The notes under the pieces are model-generated. The model ran no database searches and had not been told where the DNA came from. It worked only from the letters and a program-made list of their open reading frames with translations. Positions 35,259 to 44,800 of a stretch of 64,000 bases of DNA are shown here, piece after piece. Origin of the DNA: Erodium maritimum (Eukaryota > Streptophyta > Magnoliopsida > Geraniales > Geraniaceae); assembly GCA_963921825.1 (NCBI GenBank), contig OY997592.1, forward strand, positions 28,313,730 through 28,377,729, read 5' to 3'. A program made the position numbers and the translations under genes. Each line of letters opens with the position of its first letter. The first letter of the stretch is position 1.

Positions 35259-35666
35259 TCATGGTGAGGACTCCTTTCTCGTGAGGAGTGCAATCAAATA
35301 GAGGTATTCAGAAGAAGGAGGAGTGGAATCGTGGAGTGGGACGTTCCTCCTCAATTCCGTCTCGCGAACTTCCGTATGATTAGACCTTGCAAAATGAAAA
35401 AAAACTACACAAAATAAAAAAAGAACGAAACGATCATCAAGACCCGAAATCAGGAGAAAAATCGAGAAGGAGGCATCGTTGGTGGCAGCGGGGGTGGTTA
35501 TAGCGATGACGGAATCAAAGGCGGTGTAGGCAGCCCAGAACTTGAGGAAGAGGGTGACGTTAGTGGGAACCTTATTAGGGAGATCGACGAGAAGAAAGAG
35601 CTTGTCTTTATTTCCACTATCTAAGCGACGAAGCGGCGATGGAGAGAGGAGGAATTTGGCAACCAT
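35259..35666 (-). other. Unassigned open frame of 135 codons
   Basis: Minus-strand frame starting MVAKFLLSPSPLRRLDSG, with a hydrophobic Ala/Thr/Phe-rich stretch (FLKFWAAYTAFDSVIAITTP) that could be one or two membrane segments. I do not recognise the family. A possible 5' splice site (GGTCTTG) and a pyrimidine-rich acceptor (CATTTTGCAAG) follow in the coding direction, but the implied intron would be only about 58 nt, short for a plant. It may be the first exon of a host gene fragment, or chance. Confidence 0.3.
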
Positions 35667-35830
35667 TGTTATTGCAGATTGGACCTGGTACTTGATTGAG
35701 AGAGTCGTCGTTGGCGGTGGGGTGAATCCAATGACGAAGTGGCTAGCAACGACGACGACTGTGTATCCCTAATAGGAAACGACAACTGTGGAACCCTAAC
35801 AGACATAGAGAGAGCGCTTATTATGTTTAG

Positions 35831-37094
35831 TGTAAAATTATAAAAATACTATTGATGATTGTTGATATTCTTGATGGTTCAATACAATGAGAGCACCCCT
35901 TTATACAGGGATTAACTATATACTAAGAAATAATAATATTAAACAACAAAGGAAACCTAACTTAACTAGGAATATAAAATACTTGTCATTGGAAATAAAC
36001 TAAACTCTAACACTCCCCCTCACGTGCAAGTCGGATAACGAGTCTTGCACGTGTATAAAGAATAAGATTCTAACTTGAACTTCATGTTGTTGCATCACCA
36101 CTGTGTTGTTCTCGAAGACTAAGATTTATTTTTCAACACTCCCCCTCACGTGTAAGACTAAACATCTACACGTGTACCATATCAAGAATATACGTATGTT
36201 GATGGGATTAAAATTTAATATACGGTGGATGTGACAAATGGGACAATACCTAATAACAACCTTATAAAGCCTAAGAAGATCTGAAGCCATTAGCTCATAC
36301 CTTAATTTTACGGACGCACGATTCAGTTTCGAGCAGTTACACCACGTGGGAGCAAAACATCTTCACGATAACGATAATCCGAAACAAATTCATGCAACTA
36401 TGTCACATGACGATGCAAAAAATTTCAAGTAACTACGTCTCATAAGGACGGTGCGAAACAACTTCAAGCAACTACGTCGACGGTGCGAAACAACTTCAAG
36501 CAACTACGCCGACGATGCGAAACAAATTTGAGCAATACGTCGTGTAACGACGGTGCGAAACATCTTCAAGTAAGCACAACGATGGTGCAAACTATGCTGA
36601 TTTTACGGACGCGCGAGAATGTGTGATTTTTAGTTTCAGGAAAATCATCAAAACCCTCAAATTAGAAGAACAGAGATGGAAGAAAACTGCCCAGACCGAA
36701 TTTTCAGCATGTGAACAGTGAGTGTCGGTGGTGAATAGTACTGAGTGAACAGTAATTCATGAACAGTGTCGCCGATGAACGGTACTCATGGGTGAACAGT
36801 AGAAATTCCGAATAAAATTGTTTTTCACACCCGCTAAATCATATATTAACGAGTGGGCAAAGCAATAACCTTCGAAAATCTAACCTAGGATCAATCAGGC
36901 TCTAATACCATGTAAAAATCTGAAATATTATTATGATACAAAATATTCTTAATGCTTCAATACAATGAGAGCACCCCTTTATATAGGGATTAACTCTATA
37001 CTAAATAAGAAATACTAATATTAAACAACAAAGGAAACCTAATTTGACTAGGAATAGGAAATACTTGTCATTAGAAATAAAGTGAACTCTAACA
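35831..37094 (-). mobile_element. Small non-coding LTR retrotransposon (TRIM/LARD-like), complete
   Basis: A 1264-bp element flanked by TTTAG (35826-35830 and 37095-37099). LTRs are 35831-36012 (182 bp) and 36911-37094 (184 bp). On the minus strand each reads TGTTAGAGTT to TTTACA or a close variant. The PBS TGGTATTAGAGC (rc of 36899-36910) and the purine tract GTGAGGGGGAG (rc of 36013-36023) are in the right places. The 0.9-kb interior has no coding frame. The 5' LTR (minus) has TATATAAA (rc of 36978-36985). It must use proteins from another copia element. Confidence 0.9.
36395..36590. repeat. Short tandem repeats inside the small LTR element
   Basis: Degenerate repeats of about 35-45 bp built on GGTGCGAAACAACTTCAAGC and ACTACGTCG, four to five units. 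Further on (36710-36800) the motif TGAACAGT recurs several times. The function is unknown; such repeats are common in untranslated leaders of copia elements. Confidence 0.75.
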
Positions 37095-37099
37095 TTTAG

Positions 37100-37470
37100 T
37101 TACATACAATCTCATTCCCTTGTCTAAATACAACTTACATTATAATATCACATACACTAGTTAACGAGGAATTCTCCAACAAATAGTCCACCGGTCTATG
37201 AAAAAGTATGTATACTATTTTTCTTTATCGGTTAATAAAATGTACTAAACCCAACCCTTTGAAGTAAAGGAAAATGACATAAAGATACAAAGATCTATTC
37301 AAGTAAACATACAAATAAACAACATTCCAATAACGAGATTTGTAACAATCAACATAGGGTCTAACAACGAGTCTAAGAGACTACAAAAAGATTTCTCCAT
37401 TTTGGAAAAAACTAAGGTTACACAAATGATCCCTTTCGGAGCCGTCGTTGTCGCCATGACTATACCCTCT
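37100..37470. other. AT-rich spacer, nothing recognised
   Basis: AT-rich stretch between the small LTR element and the LINE ORF1 fragment. No frame, repeat or regulatory motif that I can support. Confidence 0.4.
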
Positions 37471-39905
37471 AAGGAGGATCCCTATTCTACGTGAACTTTT
37501 TTGACCCTCCCACTAGGCTCTTTGCTGGTTTCCTCCAACATCAAAACAACTCTCTCGTCGCTTTTGTCAAGGCTTGTACCGACCATCTCCTTTTTGGAAC
37601 CAGGTTCTCGTATGGGCCTCCCTCTCATGTCGCGGCCAGGTTCTTCGCAAGACATCCCACCTACATTGTAGACTACGCCAATACCAGTGAGGATGACCAC
37701 CGAACCAGGGCCTCTTTTACCAAGTGATGTGGGCCGGCGTTCTGGACGCCATTTAGGGTAAACTCGACTCCTTCTCCTAGGATGATGAGGAGGAATACGA
37801 TGTGGTTGTGATATTGCAGGGGATGTCCCGACCATGGAAGATACCCGTTACCTAGATGTGTTGTCAAGGAGGAAACTATCTGATTTCTCGTGCAACCTTA
37901 GGACCCTCTACGGGGTTATGCCGACACGATAGAAGGTTAGAGGCTTGAAGTTTGAGTGTTTCTCCAAGGACGTGGTGTTTTTTTTCTCTCGAATAGATCG
38001 GCCATGAAGTACATCCAGCATCATGGGTCGTGGAGTTTCAATTGCTATCTGTTGCTACTAGGGCCACTCCAACCTTACACATAACTTAGTTCCCTCGTAT
38101 TTCGGTCTATCGAGATTGAGGTGCGATCTTTCAATGTCGGTAGACACTAAGATGTCTTACAAGATGTTAAGACATGTGGACCGACATCTTGCTTTAGAAC
38201 AGTATGAAGATATAAACGATAAGAAAAAGCACAATAAAGAAATGTAGGTTTTTTACCCAGTTCGGTGCATCATCATCTACGTTTGGGGGCACATTACTCG
38301 TGGAATGGTTTTCACTATCAAGTAATTAGTCAACAATCAAGGTTTCAGATCATCCAGATGAACCCTATGCTACTTATTACAAAGTGACAAACCTATCTCA
38401 GGCCCCCTAAATTCGATCTCTACACTCGATCCCACTCTTCAAGCCCTTCAGTCTTGGATTTTTCTTCGTTTTCAATGAAAGGTGGTGATACTTCAATCAC
38501 GAGAACACAATTCTAATAATTGTTCAATTACGAAACACATCATGAGCACAACATCAACCTAATCATTGATTCAGTTACGAATAATGTTTTAGAACAACAA
38601 CGTTGACTCTTTGTTCAACACATTCAGCCTCCCAACATGCTAGTCCAACACTCTTAGGAGCTCTGAAGTCATGAACATAGAACAACGAACAAAGGATAGT
38701 TACAGCAGTAGCTTGTAACAACAATGGCTTCGAAAGATGTCAATGATGATATAGACAACCAATAATGATCGGTAGAATAATGGAAATGGAGATAAACAGC
38801 TAATGGAAATCATCTTGGCTCTTTATAGCTGCTCCCTCTATTGTAGTCGTGGCTCCCTAGGGTTTCTCAAGCCTTAGAGTCACGATCTAACTCAATCTCC
38901 AAGTTTCCATAACCCGAAACAATTCCTAAAACAAACATATCTTTTAGAATAGAAGTATATTCAAGTTAGGAAACAATCCCTAAAACGATATGATGCTTGG
39001 AATATAAGTATCTTAAAAATAGGAAACATAAGATACTTATTTTCAAATTAGGAAACGCGCGATACTTATCTTAAAATTAAGAAGCGTGCGCACTCAAGAT
39101 GTCAGATGACATTTGGTCTAACATCTTTGATCAGACAACGATCAAACGGAGCTCTGAGTATCTTTACGAGTTATATAGCTCCCACAACTTGTAAGCGTGC
39201 CTCCTTAGGTTTCCTTAGTCCTTAGAGTCATGATCTTGTTGAATCATTAAGTTTCCTTGCACAAGAGTATTTCCTAAAACGAGTAGAACTCTATGCATGA
39301 GTATTTTCAAGTTTAGGAAAAAAAATCACATATGTATATTCAAACTAGGAAACCCAAATCTCTTTGTTTCCTTGCGTTAGAATGTTTCCTAGATAGAAAT
39401 GATATCTATAGAAGTAATATCTTTGAAGAAGGAAACAAATCGTAGAAGTATATCCAAACTAGGAAATAAATCTTGAACACTTAGGAAACATATCCTCAAG
39501 TTTCCTTTTGAAAGAATATTTAGTAAATATATCAAATATCTACTAGATAAGAATCGTTAAGTTTGGGAAACATATCTTACTTCCTAAAATGAATAAAACT
39601 CAATTGCATGAATATCTTTTCGTTTAGGAAACAAATTTGCAGAACTAGTACGCAGACATCTGGGTTGACGTCTTTTCTGTCTTTGCTTTTGGCAAGCACA
39701 TAATTTCCGATGACATCTTTAATAACATCTTGCTTGACATAAACATTGTCAATTTAGATGTAACAACACTATCTCTTCTTTCCACGACACTCGGAACATA
39801 GGTGGTCATGGTACCGAGACTAGGCAGCTACCGATAAGATGACTTTCTCTGGTTTCGTGTCAGCCTAAATGTGGATGGTCGCTCTGTCGCCAGATTTTCT
39901 TGATT
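37471..39905 (+). pseudogene. L1 ORF1 fragment (DUF4283-like) split by a SIRE-like LTR
   Basis: The first part (37471-38134) contains MNFFDPPTRLFAGFLQHQNN and, near the end, MKYIQHHGSWSFNCYLLLLG, which aligns with MENIRHRGPWGFKGYPLLLE of the ORF1 at 8064. The second part (39769 to about 39905) reads DDFLWFRVSLNVDGRSVARF, the position of LMRVRLEVNQPLRRR in the other copy. The interruption at 38135-39768 fits an insertion of the LTR into this ORF1. Stops and frame changes are frequent. The outer ends are not defined. Confidence 0.6.
38135..39768 (-). mobile_element. Solo LTR resembling copia SIRE/Maximus
   Basis: On the minus strand it runs from TGTTGTTACATC to TCTACCGACA, about 1634 bp. Near the 3' end it has GCACCGAACTGGGTAAAAAA, the block commonly seen in SIRE-lineage LTRs. 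It contains an internal imperfect duplication (38837-39180 and 39185-39480) and many AGGAAAC motifs. The flanking bases (TTCAA and CTATC) do not match, so the ends may be off by a few bases or rearranged. No internal region is present. Confidence 0.65.
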
Positions 39906-40268
39906 TTTGGGGGTCAGTAGGAGCTACGCAAATTGGGCTCCAGTACAAGCGGCTTTCGTGATTTTTTACTTGGTGTAGACGTGTCAACATTCGCATCGGG
40001 GACTGTCATGTCTGTCTCTCAAGAGTAGGACGGGCGAAGGCCCGTTTTGACAACTCCCCCGGGCCTCGATAGGGCTGGATACATACCTATTGTCCCAAAC
40101 GGAGTGGGCAGCACCTCAAGAGTGCCTACCGAAAGAGCACAATGTTTTCGAGGCCCCCAACCTAAGAGATGGGCATAACGCCTAAAACGGGAGCACCCTT
40201 GTGGCTAGCGGAGGCCCCCATTGGATTTTTGGACATGGATCTACCCTATGCTAGGGTTCCAATATTGA
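39906..40268. other. Unassigned sequence
   Basis: GC-richer stretch between the LINE ORF1 fragment and the RRM retroposon. It has several runs of G or C (GGCCCCCAACC, GGAGGCCCCCATTGG) and no frame that I recognise. It may be the C-terminal tail of the ORF1 relic. Confidence 0.35.
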
Positions 40269-40281
40269 AGATCCGCGACTT

Positions 40282-42350
40282 TATTTTTTTGATAAACTCG
40301 AAAATTTTATTAATAAGACCAACTCTAGAATAAGAGTCAGAATACCCTGATAAGTAATCAGGGTACAGGTCAGAAGACCGGAGAACACTTACACAAGACT
40401 TCTGCTGAGGGGAGAACTATAAGGACCAACCTTAACCCCAAAAACAGAAAAACCAAAAAAAAACTAAGTTGTCGCTTTCTGTCGAGCCTTATGAGACGCC
40501 ATCCACAACGTCGAAACGGGAGGCGCTGTCTTGATAGTGCGTTCCCGAGTCAAAGAACGAGCTCTCGACCGAGAAACAATAGTAAAGGTAGAAGATCGGC
40601 TCTGACGAGGTTGAAGTAGGGCATCCTTCCACGGACTACTCTCCTTCGCCACCATTGTCACTGAAACCTCCAAAGCGCCGATATCTGAAACCGAAACACT
40701 CGAGCCTATAGACACACCATTCACACACCGATCCATAATTAGGCCAGACACAGATCCCGCTTGTTCAGCCGAACTCGTTGGGTCAGAAACCACTGAATCT
40801 AAACCCACAGTCTGAACATTGGCTTCTGTCAAGCCTAGTGCCTGAGTTTCAGAACCTGAACGCAAGCTTGTTTCCGGAATATCATAAACCGAACAAGTCT
40901 CAATCGCACCATGCGTTGCTTGGCCTCCACGTAATGCCTCAAAAGACGCCAGATCCGTGCGATCTTCTCTGCAATCCGTCTCAGGCAATCCTAATGGATA
41001 TAACTCCTGCCGAATATGCATACGAATCTCCTCAATCAGCCAATCAGACACCATCGTCGATCTCCGACCACCGGTGTACAAGAGCTCCAACAGCTTCCCG
41101 TCCTCCAACTTGGCCTTCTTCACCTGAGAAGACGATGAAACCGAACCTCCACTAGAAGATTGTAATTCCCTGACAGAACTGACCATGCTCTGTTTTGAAG
41201 CTGAACACCCTTTAAACGGAAACGACACCTATTCCGGACGGGCTAGAGCCACGAAGAGGATGTATCCATTGTATTTGAAGCCGTTGTAAACCTCGATGAC
41301 CTTCTGAGCAACAGAAGGCGAGAGGAAATCCACGAAACCAAAAAAACATCCCTTCCTATTCGGTCTTTTAATCGCAATGGCCGATTGAATTTCTCCAAAT
41401 TCTCCAAAGAAATTCCGAATCCATTCGTCTGTGGATCCAAAAGGTATATTATACACGAAGATTTTCGTACCTGAACTTCTTGTAGAAATAGCTTTCGTCC
41501 CCATACAAATATCATTGGAAAAATACTTCCTCGCCGGCAACGCTATAACAGTCTCCAAAGCTGTTATCGAAACCGGGTCTGAAATGGAAGGACCCCCCTC
41601 CACAACTTGAACCACTTGCCAATGTTCGTTGTTCACAACCGGTGATATCGTGTATGTCTTAAGAATTAAATGGCTACATAATTCCTCAGGCCTAGCGGTG
41701 AGCCCATCTTCTCGTTCCACCGGCCCATACACAACACCTGCCTCAACCGCACAAATATCGCGATTTGCCAAATCTGCCTCAACCGCATCACGATTTGCCA
41801 AATCTGCTTGAGCTGCGCAGATCGCGGCTGGATCCACCAAATCAGTAATCAGAGATTCCGGCCGAGATTCAAATTTTGAAATCCCAACGCGACGAACCTG
41901 TTCCTGCACTTTTGATCGGGAATTAACGAGCGATCCTCCACCGGACAACGCCGGCAAACCATCGATCGCCGTTTCCGCCATCCCCCTACCGTTTTTCTCA
42001 GGTCGAAACAACTTTTTGTTCTTCCTCTTCCTTCTCGGCACAAGAGCAGCAAAAACCGGCTCTATTGAGAGAGGTTTACCAGAACCTTTCTTCGGCTGGC
42101 CAATGCCCATTTAATGAACTGGTCGAGATAACCGTTTCCGTGTAGGCTTCAAACTCAGCTTGCCCTTACGAATGATTGACGTAGCCGAACAATCATCACG
42201 CCCTCGCTTCTGACTAGCTTTACCGATCCTTCCCTTCAATTTTATTAATGATTTCTATACAAGGAAATCAATACTGAACAGAAAGATGAAAATGAGAGAA
42301 GAGGAGGAGGCATTCTCTCTTTTCGTCCTATTTGCAGAAGATTTTCATTG
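40282..42350 (-). mobile_element. RRM-type ORF1-only L1 retroposon with TSD
   Basis: The 2069-bp minus-strand insertion has the imperfect 13-bp target duplication AGATCYGYGACTT (40269-40281 and 42351-42363; both mismatches are C/T transitions). It ends TTATTAATAAAATTTTCGAG, then TTTATC and an A run (rc of 40282-40320). It holds one long ORF1 (42110-40464, broken by one UAG), a 240-bp 5' part and a 180-bp 3' part. There is no endonuclease or RT. RRM-containing ORF1 is known from a plant L1 subclade (BNR-type LINEs). Confidence 0.78.
40464..42110 (-). pseudogene. RRM-type L1 ORF1 protein, one in-frame UAG
   Basis: Probable RNA-binding ORF1 protein. The frame from ATG at 42110 runs 293 codons, meets TAG at 41231-41229, and continues in the same frame for 254 codons to 40464, giving about 548 codons. 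It begins with a basic N-terminus (VPRRKRKNKKLFRPEK). The RRM is at about residues 207-290: RNP2 KIFVYNIP, then EWIRNFFGEFGEIQSAIAIK, RNP1 KGCFFGFVDF, and GYILFVALARPE directly before the UAG. The C-terminal part is Ser-rich without a known domain. An upstream in-frame segment (about 42235-42114, SIIRKGKLSLKPTRKRLSR) ends in TAA just before the ATG. It is unusually well preserved for a relic. Confidence 0.8.
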
Positions 42351-42363
42351 AGATCTGTGACTT

Positions 42364-43850
42364 GGTTAAGGAGCACCCTGAGAAGGTGACTCCAATTTTT
42401 CAGTGGGCGCATCCAACATCAGATATTGGGAGAGTTAGGATTATAAAGATCTGTGACCGGGCTAACAAGGTCTATGAGGTGTGGGGGACGGAAGATGGGG
42501 TATATCGACCAACTCTCCCTTGAAACCCTATTGGGTAGTGGAGACCACCTCCAACCAATCCGAGTTGGTAGTGGAACTACGCCGACTTCACATACGAACC
42601 ACTACCGAATAGGAAGCAGAAGGAACTTTGAAAGAAATAAGTGGGATTGAGCCCAACGAAACCGAAGGGATAAAGACAAAGGGCCGATAGAATGTCCTCG
42701 AGATCCATATCTGCACGAGTCGCCTAAAACGAGCTCTCGAGTTATTCGGCACAACCACCCCCATCATCTAGGAGAACGACGAGTGGGAAGGGTACTATAT
42801 CCAAGCGAGGGAAACCTTAATACCCAATTAGAGCAACCTTAAGTAGTCCTTATTGGGCGGAGCATCCCGTTTTTCTATGAAAGTAGAACCTACCAACGAG
42901 CGATCAAATAATCACCTTTGTAGCCTTTAACGAGACATTCCAACGGGTTCGTATCATACCCAAGTGAAGCAGACCCAGTTTAGCACCAAAGTGCAATAAT
43001 ATATCCAGCTTATTAGAATTTTATCCCCGCTTCTTATCATAATTTATGTTTATTAGAAATAATTAGTTGCTTCAGTGTTTAGAGTGGATACCCTCATTCT
43101 CTGTCGATAATTTTTATTTTTTCAAGAAATATTCACCATTGATATCATTTTTAGGCCTTGAGAAAATAAAAATGTTGCCACAAAAACGAGGTTGATTGGA
43201 GGTCAAACGAAGCGGGAATGAGTGAAATAAGATTAGAGTTGAAAAGTTGAAAAGCCTTACCACATGCCAGATGGCATGCTCCGGACCAGCCATGTGGCGA
43301 GCTTATCTGCTTCCAGATTCCATGTGTCGCACTCCAGACACATCTCGTGAGCTCACACTCCACAAGCGCATGATCGGCTAACGTACTCTTTGACTGTTTC
43401 CAGCCGCCAGTTTGCATGCTTTGACTTCCCCTACATCCTTTGTATTTTTGACCGTGAGATCTTGAGGCTTCCTACACTGGTTGTACTATAGAACCATGCT
43501 CCTGCCCACACTGAATCACTCCAATAAACTAAGCACCTCTCCCTTTTTCGTCTGTCCTCTTCTACGGCTGACATCTAGCGCCCCTTTCAGCCTTTCTCCC
43601 TCTTATGCGTGGTCAGGCAGTAGCACAACCTTCATGCCTCAATTTATTTTGTGCAACCGTAATTTTTTTACAGAATCTTCCTCATTTTTATAATTTTAGG
43701 TGGAAGTATAGAATTTTTTTTTTTTCTGGGGGGGGGGGACATCTTTTTCATTTAATTTTTCACATAGAATGCTATTTTATAAGGAGGTGTGAGCTCCATT
43801 TTAGTGGGAGAACCCATTTTTTTCAGAGCTTTTTCTTTGTGTTTCTCCTT
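42364..43850. other. Unassigned sequence between retroposon and Athila relic
   Basis: 42332-42523 contains a plus-strand frame reading DLVKEHPEKVTPIFQWAHPT that crosses the RRM retroposon junction and that I cannot place. 42530-43700 has no recognisable gene. 43714-43738 is T12-CT-G11, an odd homopolymer pair. From about 43850 the sequence begins to resemble the Athila LTR. Confidence 0.4.
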
Positions 43851-44800
43851 TTGGATTTGTAATGGACAAGATTTATTTTTATCCTAATGAGAAACCATTT
43901 TGTCAGAGCTTCCTTTTTGCTACATTCAAGATCTTGTCTTTGAAGGATTTTCTAGAGTATCAAGGGGGATATTGAAGATAAAGGAAAAGCAAGACTTAGA
44001 CAATTAATTCGGTGAGTGTATCTCAACTTTTCATCTTGATTATGAAATATATTGCTTATTTCTCCTCATATTAGTATTCCTTCACCATGAAAAACTAAAC
44101 CCCCATAATCTAGAGTTATGGGGTAATAGAGTAGTGATTTCCATGAATTGAATGTCCAAATTGTTGTGATTGTTGATTTGGGTTAGGGTTTATGATTGAG
44201 TTGTGCTTAATTATTTATCTCATGTGTAGGCTACGTAATGGATTTCAATTAGGATCTAATACTTGAAAAGGGAGGATTCTAATTAGTTTAAAATCAATCA
44301 TAGGTTGAATTTAAATCCTAACTAGAACTAGTTGGATTAATACAATTGCAATATCAATAGATTTTTTTTATCGAAAGCTAGAAGTTGTCTAAAATCTTAT
44401 TTATTTGAGTCTTCCTACATATAGAGCCTAAAGAACTATGTGGTTAGATTCCATTAGGGTCCGAAACATTCGAACGAAGTTAGGACTAAAATTGAGCTAT
44501 CTCGTTGCCCTTAAAATAAGTTAACATCACAATGATTGAACGTGTTTAAGATTATGAAATGAACTCTATGAATCCATTGTCCTAAATTATCTCATCATCT
44601 GATTCAAACATCTATTTAAATTTGCTGGTCTTTAAATTTCTTTTGCACTTTATATTACAAATACCAAAACCATTTTCTGATTGAAATAGCTTTACAAAAA
44701 ACTTTAAATAGGGACTACTTGCCTATTGCTCCTTAGGGTGCAATATTCCGAACTTGAAATTCAACTTACTACTTGACTACCAGTACACTTATCGTGTTCC

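Noticed and set aside
38135-39768. Claiming a target duplication for the SIRE-like LTR
   Set aside because: TTCAA and CTATC differ, and shifting the ends by a few bases gave no convincing match.
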